Source: Candidatus Helarchaeota archaeon
GTDB taxonomy: Archaea; Asgardarchaeota; Lokiarchaeia; Helarchaeales; HEL-GB-A
NCBI GenBank assembly: GCA_013375455.1
Contig: JABXJT010000035.1
Coordinates: 1 to 47,638 of the forward strand
Reading direction: 5' to 3'
DNA: 47,638 nt
The notes beneath the pieces are model-generated. The model saw only the letters and a program-made list of their open reading frames with translations, was not told the origin of the DNA and made no database searches. Below, piece by piece: positions 1 through 7,698 of this stretch. Each line of letters begins with the position of its first letter. Position 1 is the stretch's first letter. A program made the translations under genes and the position numbers.

Positions 1-421
1 TCTAAACACCTATTTATCAGTTTAACTAATAGAAATACGTTCCTAAAATAATTAAGTTTATACTATTATTTAAAAATAAATTGTTATAGTAATATATGAA
101 AATCGAAAAAACGTTTTATTTTTAAGATAATTAAAAAAGGAACCCGTTAATAAGCCAGTATATGAAAAATTCTATAGAAGTGATATTTCAAAAATAAATT
201 CCAAAGTGACCAGAAGAAAATGCTTTCTAGAGGAAAGTAAGTTAAAACTGACGAAGCGTATGGGGGGATATCCGAAAGTATTTTGCGCAAACGGGTAATG
301 AATTCGTAAGGTTTTTAACTGGCGATGTGATTTATACGATAGTATTTCTAGAGAAGTGGTTTATAAAAAAGTTGAGGAGTTTAAATAGGATTTTTTTAAA
401 GAGAAAGTAAACCTAACGGAG
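1..421. other. AT-rich gene-free leader with degenerate repeats and coding-like debris
   Basis: No intact gene is visible here. From about 128 to 388, the + strand frame that leads into the Cas7-like gene reads like protein for some 55 codons. It is then cut by TAA and TGA at 296-301, resumes, and is cut again by TAG at 386. Three related palindromic motifs of the type TTCTNNAGAA sit near 170, 225 and 346. The stretch could be decayed coding sequence or the control region of the RAMP operon; the sequence alone does not decide. Confidence 0.4.
153..188 (+). repeat. 36-bp direct repeat, copy upstream of the RAMP operon
   Basis: This segment matches 2838-2873 at 30 of 36 positions, in the same orientation. 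Each copy holds a palindromic core (TTCTATAGAA here). A looser third relative lies at about 330-365. The two good copies bracket the three RAMP-operon genes. They may be ends of an inserted element, operators, or remnants of a small duplicated gene. Confidence 0.55.
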
Positions 422-1369
422 ATGGTTGATTTGGTAGTTGAAAAAAAGGTAATTGCGACGGCTTTTTTGGGCGAAAGCGTGACAAATCGAAGTAACGCGC
501 TCGTCATGTTCACGCACGCGAAAAACGAGTCGGACCGGAAGAAACAATCCCCGTTTACCAAAGTTGGTCGGATCGGAGGGCAGACGATAAAGGGGTGGAT
601 TCGGCACGCGATGGCCAAGCTCTTGATAAGTCGTGGCGTGAGCGCGTGTCATCCATTACTTGGCTCTAGCGTAACCAGCGATCGCAACAAGGAATATTTC
701 AAGAGTGATCTGGCGATCGGCTATCATCCTCGCGGGGAATGTAAGTCTGAGGGGGGATGCATCATGTACCACATATTCGGGGATTTGGATGTACCTGCTA
801 ATCTAATGGTAACGTCAGTCTATTTCTATCCCTCTACAACAGGGAATTCCAGCGCCACAAAAAACATTAACAGGGCGTTTGGAAGCGTCGGGAGTGGGCG
901 TTGCGAAATGATCAAGAGTAGTCCTCGGTGTCAAAGTAGCACCCATCAGACCTACATGAGTATCGAGCATGTCGCAGGGGTAATGATCGAAGCTCCGTTC
1001 AAGTTGGTGTTACGGAATTCCAACCCGGATCAGGAAGTGGTGCTCCGGAAAACGCTCCAGTTTCTGAATGACATGGTGGGGAACGAGGAATTTGATTTCC
1101 TCCTCGGGGGCATGAGAACCGCTGGATACGGGCGGGCGAAGGTTTTACCATTAGTGCCGAAGAAGCGGCGGCGCGCGAGTAATACGAATGCTCAAGAACC
1201 AGACGAAGAGCCTGCGGAGTCAGAGGGTGGGGACCGCAGGAATTACAAGATTCAGTTCAAGTTGAAGCGGGCTGACGCAGAAAATCTGGAGAAGCAGTTT
1301 GAGAGCGTAATTGCAAGAGAGAAGGAGAAATTTCCGATAAGTAATGAGGAAAAATCGAACGATGACTGA
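422..1369 (+). CDS. Cas7-like RAMP protein (derived class 1 CRISPR effector backbone)
   Basis: The 315-residue product looks like a repeat-associated mysterious protein of the Cas7 group. Residues 50-64 (IGGQTIKGWIRHAM region) match the segment that opens the RRM core of Cas7/Csc2/Csf2 proteins. H102, C107 and C113 form a possible metal-binding insertion like that in other Cas7 proteins. Residues 229-241 (GGMRTAGYGRAKV) are the glycine-rich loop near the C-terminus. The tail from 247 on is charged and low in complexity. In known systems Cas7 subunits polymerise along crRNA; that role is inferred here. It is the first gene of a three-gene operon whose G+C (about 53-58% in two sampled stretches) is far above thrS next door. 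The ATG at 422 follows an in-frame TAG at 386, which fixes the start. Confidence 0.6.
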   Translation: MVDLVVEKKVIATAFLGESVTNRSNALVMFTHAKNESDRKKQSPFTKVGRIGGQTIKGWIRHAMAKLLISRGVSACHPLLGSSVTSDRNKEYFKSDLAIGYHPRGECKSEGGCIMYHIFGDLDVPANLMVTSVYFYPSTTGNSSATKNINRAFGSVGSGRCEMIKSSPRCQSSTHQTYMSIEHVAGVMIEAPFKLVLRNSNPDQEVVLRKTLQFLNDMVGNEEFDFLLGGMRTAGYGRAKVLPLVPKKRRRASNTNAQEPDEEPAESEGGDRRNYKIQFKLKRADAENLEKQFESVIAREKEKFPISNEEKSNDD

Positions 1370-2075
1370 GATTCTCCGATTGCTTTTTAAGTTTGAGAGC
1401 GAATATAAGGGCGACCCGCGGTTCATTATGGGGAACGCGCTTCGCCACGCGTTATCATTGCAGTTGGACGCATCGATAGGAATTTTTACAGACGTCTATC
1501 GTCTGAGCTTGCCGCGAACCTATCAAGATTACTTCGCGATTCGAACCAAGAAGTGTCTCCTGCATCCCCATTTTGAATTTTTCCTTGATCAAGTTCGGGA
1601 TCAACGGAAGTTTCGTTGCTTTTTCACGCCACAATGCGTGACTTTTGACGTTCTAGAACCACCCGAGAATTTGATCGAATTGATAAAGTCCGTACAACCG
1701 TTCCAATTGGGCGGGGCGCGGAATTATGGGTTTGGCGCCGTGAAGCTTCGCGATTCCCTCTCGATCGATGTGGATGAGCTGGAATTGATCGAAAAAGCGT
1801 CCCATCTCACGCTCATCGCGCCTATCGTGCACGTGCCCTCCATCGTCGAGAAGTACCACTGGCGCCATGAAAACATCCTCCTCTGGAACAACGGAAAGTC
1901 TAATTCCGTACACGCAGTTGCGCCAGGGCAATTTTTCCGCCTGAAACAAGGTGTCGACGTGCAGAAGATCGCTAGAGAGGGGATTCTGCGGAGAGAGAAA
2001 GCGCATAAACGGTTGTTAGGGCAATTCGGGTTTGGGGAATTTATGTTACATGATTGGAAGAAGCAAGGTGGATGA
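1362..2075 (+). CDS. Cas5-like RAMP protein
   Basis: The 237-residue product has two glycine-rich motifs typical of RAMP (RRM-fold) proteins: LGGARNYGFGAV at 116-127 and GQFGFGEF at 220-227. With its size and its place behind a Cas7-like gene, this suggests a Cas5-type or Csc1/Csf3-type subunit that would cap a crRNA 5' handle; the role is inferred. I chose ATG 1362, which overlaps the previous stop (ATGACTGA) and implies translational coupling. An in-frame ATG at 1344 would add six residues. No Cas6-like catalytic histidine pattern is obvious, so a processing nuclease role is not supported. High G+C is shared with its two neighbours. Confidence 0.5.
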   Translation: MTEILRLLFKFESEYKGDPRFIMGNALRHALSLQLDASIGIFTDVYRLSLPRTYQDYFAIRTKKCLLHPHFEFFLDQVRDQRKFRCFFTPQCVTFDVLEPPENLIELIKSVQPFQLGGARNYGFGAVKLRDSLSIDVDELELIEKASHLTLIAPIVHVPSIVEKYHWRHENILLWNNGKSNSVHAVAPGQFFRLKQGVDVQKIAREGILRREKAHKRLLGQFGFGEFMLHDWKKQGG

Positions 2076-2770
2076 AGTTGGTTACGGATAAAGAATTCCT
2101 CCAAGTATTACGGCATGACTTGCACAAGGTCAAAGCCCCTGGTGCGTTAGCTCACGGGGCTGCTATGCCTGAGGATGCGGCGCGGGAGGCAGATGGCGTG
2201 GCGGCGTGGTTGAGTCGTAATTTCCTACGAGAACAGTTCATGGATAAACTGTACAGGAAATCGCTCATCTTCCCAATGCGGAACCTCGAGAATCCACGCG
2301 CCCTGATCAACCAGCACAAGGCCGAAGTTGCTGAACTGTTCGAGGAAAGCGATGCGGTCCAGTTGCATGAGTTCGTTCTCACCTCGAAACTCCTGAATTT
2401 CTTCTCAGAGGCAGGGCACTACCCCTACACGTCGTTAAAATATCATATTTTGTTAACCTGCGCGCTGTATTTCAATTTAACTCAAAATTATAAATTGAAT
2501 GAGTTGTATCTCTGCGAAAATCCCCCTGTAACTAGCCCGTTCCAGGTCATATACAGTGATGGAGCACGGAAATGGGCTATTCTTCCCAAGCGCAGGGAGG
2601 ATGGGCTCACGCGGGTCCAAGCCCGGTTCTGTACTAGCTGGGATCGTCGCAGAGAATTAATTTTTGGAGGTGATTATCGGATTTTAGGTGGGTTTCTCTC
2701 TTCCATCGGGAGCTGGTCGACCGCTTTGGCGGTCATCGAGGATTTCCAAGAACTCGTTGATTGCTGTTGA
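2072..2770 (+). CDS. Unrecognised third protein of the RAMP operon
   Basis: I do not recognise this product of about 232 residues. It starts with ATGA overlapping the stop of the Cas5-like gene, so the three genes are very probably co-translated. A TTG 18 bases upstream is a less likely start. The sequence looks mostly helical in the first two thirds. A segment rich in basic and aromatic residues follows (ARFCTSWDRRRELIFGG), then a glycine/serine-rich C-terminal part ending in two cysteines. There is no signal peptide, membrane segment or known nuclease motif. Position and size would suit a large/small-subunit-like component such as Csf1 or Cas8 in a reduced class 1 complex, but no residue-level match supports that. 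Confidence 0.5.
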   Translation: MKLVTDKEFLQVLRHDLHKVKAPGALAHGAAMPEDAAREADGVAAWLSRNFLREQFMDKLYRKSLIFPMRNLENPRALINQHKAEVAELFEESDAVQLHEFVLTSKLLNFFSEAGHYPYTSLKYHILLTCALYFNLTQNYKLNELYLCENPPVTSPFQVIYSDGARKWAILPKRREDGLTRVQARFCTSWDRRRELIFGGDYRILGGFLSSIGSWSTALAVIEDFQELVDCC

Positions 2771-2834
2771 TGCCTGCTATTGTTTAGTCCTCGAAACACT
2801 TAAAACTCAGCCCAAGCATTGCATAGTGTAGAGA

Positions 2835-2918
2835 ATGAGCCAGTATACGAAAACTTCTAAAGAAGTGGTTTGTGATAGTTTGGGTGATCCTCAGAAGATT
2901 TCGGAGGACATTGTATAG
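2835..2918 (+). other. Short 27-codon reading frame covering the downstream repeat
   Basis: An ATG at 2835 opens 27 codons to TAG at 2916-2918, reading SQYTKTSKEVV and then DPQKISEDIV. The upstream repeat in the matching frame reads SQYMKNSIEVI, and the third relative near 340-385 reads SREVVYKKVEEFK. This parallel suggests the repeats derive from copies of a small gene or domain. The stretch is too short and too near the thrS promoter to call a gene. Confidence 0.25.
2838..2873 (+). repeat. 36-bp direct repeat, copy downstream of the RAMP operon
   Basis: Partner of the copy at 153-188, with 30 of 36 bases identical. The core ACTTCTAAAGAAGT is a near-perfect palindrome. It lies between the last RAMP-operon gene and the thrS promoter. 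Confidence 0.55.
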
Positions 2919-2926
2919 TATAAATA
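2919..2926 (+). promoter_or_regulatory. TATA box, thrS promoter
   Basis: TATAAATA lies 33 bases before the chosen ATG of thrS, consistent with a short leader. Purine-rich sequence follows, without a clear Shine-Dalgarno element. Confidence 0.4.
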
Positions 2927-2959
2927 ATAAAACAAAAAGAAGTAAAAGAAGTAAGAACA

Positions 2960-4831
2960 ATGAAGATGCTCGTAATTCATTCGGATGGATTTGCATTTCA
3001 ATCCAAGAGTAAAGTGCCAGGAGCAATGGCAGAGGATGTTAGCGAAGAAGAGCATTCGATCGAGATGGCGGGTAATATCCTCGTAATTTTCACGACAGTA
3101 GAGAAAAGTGATGAAAAGGATCCTGAAAAAATTGTTAAATTAGCTGTGGACGATATCGAGAAATTGGCGAAAGAGCTCGGGGAAAGCCGGATCGTGGTTT
3201 ATCCTTATGCACACATAAGTACATCCTTGGCTTCTAGTAAAATTGCAATTAAAATTGTAAATGATATGAAAGAGGCCTTCTCTGGCAAAGGATTTGAGAC
3301 TTATAAAACCCCCTTTGGATGGTACAAATCCTTTAAGATTAACTGTCTCGGCCATAATCGCGCAGAGAGTTTGAGGAGCATTGACGTCGAGACAGCTGTC
3401 GTGAAAGAAGAAAAACCCAAGCGACGTGAGGAAGATGTATCTAAGTTCTATATTTTACAGCTGGATGGGAAATTAATTCCCTACCAAGATTTCGACTACA
3501 AAAATTATACCAATCTGAAATTTTTTATGGACTATGAAGTTTCGGGTACGCGCCTGGTAACTGAACAACCACCACATACTAAGCTTATGAAACGATTAGA
3601 AATAGCAGATTATGAGCCGCGGGCAGATCCAGGTCATTTACGGTGGTATCCAAAGGGAGAATTGATGCGAAATATTTTAATTAAATATCTATATGGACGA
3701 GTAACTGATTTGGGCGCGATGCCCATCGAAACCCCGGTAATGTTTGGCACGAGTCATCCAATCATTCAAGAGCATTTAGCAAAATGGGCGGAACGCCAGT
3801 ACTTGGTAAAATCAGGTGAAAAAACACTCTTTTTGCGTTTTGCCAGCGATTTCGGGCAGTTTTTCCTCCTCTCTGACCAATTGATCAGTTATCGAAATTT
3901 ACCCTTGCGTATCTATGAACTTACGAAATACAGTTTTCGGAATGAACAGAGCGGTGAAGTGGTTGGACTCCGACGCCTTCGTGCCTTTACGATGCCTGAT
4001 TTGCACACGCTCTGTGCAAATATAGATCAAGCAATTAATGAGTTCAATAACCAGTTCGACTTATGTTGCGAGGTCATGGACGCAGCGGAAATCGATTATG
4101 AAGTAGCTTTCCGAGTCGTGAAGGAGTTTTGGGATAAACAAAAGGATTGGATTCTTTCGTTAATCAACAAAGTTGGGAAACCCGCGTTGATAGAAATATT
4201 TCCAAAGCGAACTGCCTACTGGATAATGAAATTTGAGTTTAATTTCGTAGATTATCTAGGAAAAGCCGCAGCGCTTCCCACCGTACAATTGGATGTAGAT
4301 ATGGCTCGCCAATATGATATCAATTATATCGATGAAAATAACGAAAAGGTTCATCCCATAATTTTACATTGCTCACCCTCTGGTGCTTTAGAACGGGTGG
4401 TATATGCTCTCCTTGAAAAAGCGTATACTCTACAGAAACGAGAAAAAATTCCCCCATCAATTCCACTATGGCTCGCACCGGTTCAAGTTCGTATTATCAC
4501 GGTCTCTGATAACCAGATTGAGCATGCGAAAAAAATCTTGGAAGAATTAGAGAAACACCAAATCAGAGCAGACCTTGATGAACGAGGAGAAACTGTTGGA
4601 AAGAAAATCCGCGAAGCTGGTACGAATTGGATTCCTTATGTCGTTGTCATCGGTGAAAAAGAAATTAAATCCAAAAATCTCACCGTAAGAATAAGAGAAA
4701 CTGGTGAGGCGGATGTTAAAATGAGTTTAAAGGAATTCATCAACCTAATAAATGAAAAGCTCAAGCCTGATGTCAGGTTACCGTTGCCCAAACCCTTCAG
4801 ATTATTAAGCATGTATCCAAAATTCGCCTAA
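2960..4831 (+). CDS. thrS: Threonyl-tRNA synthetase, archaeal type with editing domain
   Basis: The enzyme charges tRNA-Thr with threonine. The 623 residues read as: an archaeal N-terminal editing domain (about 1-145, of the D-aminoacyl-tRNA deacylase-like fold that clears Ser-tRNA-Thr), a linker, a class II catalytic core (about 200-500) and a C-terminal anticodon-binding domain (about 510-610). Motif 2 is FRNEQSG around R327; motif 3 is GALERVVYAL. Of the three zinc ligands of this family, the histidines at 349 (DLH) and 470 (ILH) are present. The position where archaeal enzymes usually have Cys (FAACFGQF) reads FASDFGQF with Asp297. The gene is monocistronic and converges on the next gene. 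ATG 2960 or the second ATG at 2966 could be the start. Confidence 0.93.
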   Translation: MKMLVIHSDGFAFQSKSKVPGAMAEDVSEEEHSIEMAGNILVIFTTVEKSDEKDPEKIVKLAVDDIEKLAKELGESRIVVYPYAHISTSLASSKIAIKIVNDMKEAFSGKGFETYKTPFGWYKSFKINCLGHNRAESLRSIDVETAVVKEEKPKRREEDVSKFYILQLDGKLIPYQDFDYKNYTNLKFFMDYEVSGTRLVTEQPPHTKLMKRLEIADYEPRADPGHLRWYPKGELMRNILIKYLYGRVTDLGAMPIETPVMFGTSHPIIQEHLAKWAERQYLVKSGEKTLFLRFASDFGQFFLLSDQLISYRNLPLRIYELTKYSFRNEQSGEVVGLRRLRAFTMPDLHTLCANIDQAINEFNNQFDLCCEVMDAAEIDYEVAFRVVKEFWDKQKDWILSLINKVGKPALIEIFPKRTAYWIMKFEFNFVDYLGKAAALPTVQLDVDMARQYDINYIDENNEKVHPIILHCSPSGALERVVYALLEKAYTLQKREKIPPSIPLWLAPVQVRIITVSDNQIEHAKKILEELEKHQIRADLDERGETVGKKIREAGTNWIPYVVVIGEKEIKSKNLTVRIRETGEADVKMSLKEFINLINEKLKPDVRLPLPKPFRLLSMYPKFA

Positions 4832-4847
4832 ATTCTCCTCTCTTTCA

Positions 4848-5408
4848 TCATTCAGGATTTTCTAATTTTTTACATTTCCTATAGAAATTCCATTGAAGCG
4901 CCATGAAGAGGAAGTAAAAGAGCAGCAACGCCAGATACCAAAGATCAGTGAGGATGATCAGAACAGTCGCAGCCGCTCCAAATAATATCTCTAATACTAG
5001 GAGGATTTTTGAGGTATAATATGTTTTAGCGAACCAACACTGTCGTTTTCGATAATTAGGAATTTCTATAATTTCTTTTGGGGGTTTCGGTAAAATACCA
5101 CCTACAGGCTCCCCGTAAAAAGGCGCAAAAAGCGCCGTGCCCCAATCGATTACATCTGAAAGGATGTGAACCACTCCACAAATGCCAAGAATTAAGGCCA
5201 AAGGAAAAAAAATGCCAATAATTAAAAGGCAAATATAAGGAATGAGTGAATGCGTCACCAGCCTGCGATGATTGTTGTTTTTTGCATACTTGGATAAAAG
5301 AAAGTCGAAATCAATCAGAAATGGAAAAATTACGACGAGCCAAACCTCAAGGAACTCTAAATAAGGAAAAAAAAGCATTGCAATGATAATTCCCTGTGAA
5401 ATATGCAC
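4848..5408 (-). CDS. YdjM/DUF457-type membrane-bound metal-dependent hydrolase
   Basis: This 186-residue protein has about five hydrophobic segments and the family's histidine/aspartate pattern: H11, D33-x-D35 (DFDF), H47 followed by THS at 52-54, and a later HxxxD (VHILSDVIDWG). Relatives are annotated as membrane-bound metal-dependent hydrolases; their substrates are unknown to me. It lies 14 bases after the aspartate kinase stop when read on the - strand, so it is probably the last gene of that transcript. Confidence 0.7.
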   Translation of the reverse strand: MHISQGIIIAMLFFPYLEFLEVWLVVIFPFLIDFDFLLSKYAKNNNHRRLVTHSLIPYICLLIIGIFFPLALILGICGVVHILSDVIDWGTALFAPFYGEPVGGILPKPPKEIIEIPNYRKRQCWFAKTYYTSKILLVLEILFGAAATVLIILTDLWYLALLLFYFLFMALQWNFYRKCKKLENPE

Positions 5409-5422
5409 GTGTAGATGCAGTT

Positions 5423-6826
5423 TTAATCCCCAAGACCGAACTCTTTATGGATGGCATGAACTCCTTGTTGCGTATCCTTCGATTCAATGGCGATACTAAT
5501 GTTTATTTCACTTGATCCTTGAGCAATTGCACGAATATTTACTTGTGCATTCCCTAGTGCAGTAAAGATACGGCCTGCCACTCCAGGCGTAAATGCCATA
5601 CCTGCCCCTACAATTGCGATAATGCTAATATTACTTTCTACTTTAATATTGAACCATTGGTCTCCAAAGAATTTGGATTTTCTTAAAGAATCTTTAGCTT
5701 TTTCTCCAGATTTCCGATCAACCAAGAAGGTAATGTTATTTTCAGAGGACCCCTGGCTCACCATGACGACGTTAACTCCTGCATTACCCAATACATCAAA
5801 AACCTTTGCGAGAACACCGGGTAATGACACCATTGCATCCCCTTCAACTGTGATCATAGCTGCATCTTGCACCGTAATTGCTTTCACAATACCCGTAATT
5901 TTTTCCTGTGCTGCATCTATAACGGTGTATTCTTCTTTATCCGGATTGTTGAAGTTCCGTAATTGAATTGGGATTCCCTTTTGTTCCATCGGGAAAATAC
6001 ATAATGGATGCAGAATTTTTGAGCCAAAAAACGCAAGTTCGCGAGCTTCTGCATAAGATATATTACGAATTAATTTAGCTTTGGGTTCCAATTTAGGATG
6101 TGCTGTAAGCAACCCATCAACATCTTTCCAGAGAATTACAGCGGAATCCCTTTTTGGGATTTTGAGGCTGTAAGCTAGCAATGTTGCAGTTAAATCGCTA
6201 CCACCGCGTCCTAAAGTAGTTACATGACCTTCTTTACTTGACGAAATATATCCCGTTACGACTGCAGACTTACCTTCTTGAAGGATGGGTTCCACCTTCT
6301 CCTGAATTGTCTTTTCAGTTAGCTCGAAATGGGGTAGGGCATTGTTAAATGCACTGTTCGTATAGACCATTGTATCGGCTGAGAAGTACTCAACTGCTTC
6401 ACCTCTCGCTTTCAAATAGGTATAATAGATGTACGTTGATAATCGTTCCCCAAATGAGAGAATAAAATTTAAAGAGCGGTCTGTTAAGCCAATTTCCCAA
6501 ACACCATAAAGAGTATTTGACAGTCGTTTCAATGATGATTCAATAAATTTGATTGCCTCTTCTTTATGTTTTGCATCAGTGATGACTTCATTAATTAAAT
6601 TTAGATGTCGTGTCTTTATGGATTCAATTCGGTCATTTACTTCGAAATGATGGTTTGCCACTCCTTCCGCAGTCTCTAACAAGTAATCTGTGATTTTAGA
6701 TAGTGCCGAACATACAAATATTAACTTATTTTCACGGAATTTTTCTATTATTTTCAGTGTCTTCTCAAAGGATTTTGCATCTTTTAGACAAGACCCGCCG
6801 AACTTATGAATCACTAATTTCTGCAT
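5423..6826 (-). CDS. lysC: Aspartate kinase
   Basis: It phosphorylates L-aspartate, the first step toward lysine, threonine, methionine and diaminopimelate-type products. The N-terminal amino-acid-kinase fold shows KFGGS at 8-12 and the glycine-rich segment LGRGGSDLTATLLA of the active site. Two ACT domains follow from about residue 320 (AAMITVEGDAMVSLPGVLAKV and SIIAIVGAGMAFTPGVAGRI regions), so allosteric control by an end-product amino acid is expected. The length (467) is normal for monofunctional archaeal enzymes; there is no fused homoserine dehydrogenase. The ATG at 6826 is the only sensible start. It follows the topoisomerase operon by 92 bases on the same strand. Confidence 0.94.
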   Translation of the reverse strand: MQKLVIHKFGGSCLKDAKSFEKTLKIIEKFRENKLIFVCSALSKITDYLLETAEGVANHHFEVNDRIESIKTRHLNLINEVITDAKHKEEAIKFIESSLKRLSNTLYGVWEIGLTDRSLNFILSFGERLSTYIYYTYLKARGEAVEYFSADTMVYTNSAFNNALPHFELTEKTIQEKVEPILQEGKSAVVTGYISSSKEGHVTTLGRGGSDLTATLLAYSLKIPKRDSAVILWKDVDGLLTAHPKLEPKAKLIRNISYAEARELAFFGSKILHPLCIFPMEQKGIPIQLRNFNNPDKEEYTVIDAAQEKITGIVKAITVQDAAMITVEGDAMVSLPGVLAKVFDVLGNAGVNVVMVSQGSSENNITFLVDRKSGEKAKDSLRKSKFFGDQWFNIKVESNISIIAIVGAGMAFTPGVAGRIFTALGNAQVNIRAIAQGSSEINISIAIESKDTQQGVHAIHKEFGLGD

Positions 6827-6918
6827 TTAAATTCCTCAAGCTGTAAGGTTGCTCTTCTTTGTAAAAAAATTAGATACTTAAAAAATCTTTGCTTAAAATA
6901 AAGATTGCTTATTTGGAT

Positions 6919-7686
6919 TTAAATTATAATTTCTAAATCTGCATTGCTCTCCTTGATTATTTTAATAGCCTTAGCAACTCCTAAAAAATAATCCAGTTGA
7001 TCAGCTAATTTGTATGTTTTAACTTGAGATTTCTTTTTTGAACTTAAAGCTTTATCAACTTCCTCAGCCATAGTTAACCTTTTTATGGCATCAACATATT
7101 TTTCAACTTCTCTTTCTAACAGTTCACAAAGATTTCTCCTTTTAGATACTTTACTACTTGTTGATTTTACCGCTTCTGATTTTTCATCATCTTTTTCTTT
7201 TTTAGAAGATGTTTGTTCTTTTATTTCTTTAGTTTCTAAACTTTCAAAGTCTCTTTCATCGATTTCTTCTTCAATATCTTCAATTTCCTCATCGATTTCT
7301 TTATCTTCAGATGTTTTTTCTTTTTTTTCAAGATCTCTTAAAAGAGCATTCATTATTTCCGAAATATTAGCTTTTTTTCTCTGAATTTCAACTACTTCAG
7401 GGATTGATGCTTGTTCAATCGCATAAATATCAGATAATTTACTTATGATAATGTCCCTCTTTGCTATAAGCTGTTGAAGAATTTCCCATTTCTTTAAATC
7501 AAATTGGAGATCCCATGAGAGATTTTCAATCACATTTTTCTTTTCCCTATCAGTATGGTCTTCATAAACATGTTGGCTTCCTAAAAGGAGATCCTTATAA
7601 TGTTTATTACAAATCAAGCACTTACAAGGGATTAGATAACGATCCTTTTCAATTTGATTCAATCTTTTTTCTAAATTAGAAGCCAA
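6919..7686 (-). CDS. C2H2 zinc-finger coiled-coil protein of the topoisomerase VI operon
   Basis: I do not recognise this 255-residue protein as a named family. A single zinc-finger pattern is clear near the N-terminus: C23-x2-C26-x12-H39-x4-H44. Long helical, highly charged sequence follows, with an acidic stretch rich in Glu, Asp, Lys and Ser (about 120-175), predicted coiled coil, and a compact C-terminal part (about 180-255). It starts 12 bases after top6A on the same strand, so it is almost certainly co-transcribed with topoisomerase VI. That context suggests a DNA-binding or scaffolding partner of the enzyme, but nothing in the sequence proves an interaction. Confidence 0.65.
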   Translation of the reverse strand: MASNLEKRLNQIEKDRYLIPCKCLICNKHYKDLLLGSQHVYEDHTDREKKNVIENLSWDLQFDLKKWEILQQLIAKRDIIISKLSDIYAIEQASIPEVVEIQRKKANISEIMNALLRDLEKKEKTSEDKEIDEEIEDIEEEIDERDFESLETKEIKEQTSSKKEKDDEKSEAVKSTSSKVSKRRNLCELLEREVEKYVDAIKRLTMAEEVDKALSSKKKSQVKTYKLADQLDYFLGVAKAIKIIKESNADLEIII

Positions 7687-7698
7687 TATTAATCCACC

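Noticed and set aside
153..365. Possible CRISPR array upstream of the RAMP operon
   Set aside because: The three repeat-like copies are degenerate and spaced unevenly (about 55 and 120 bases between cores), with no constant spacer length.
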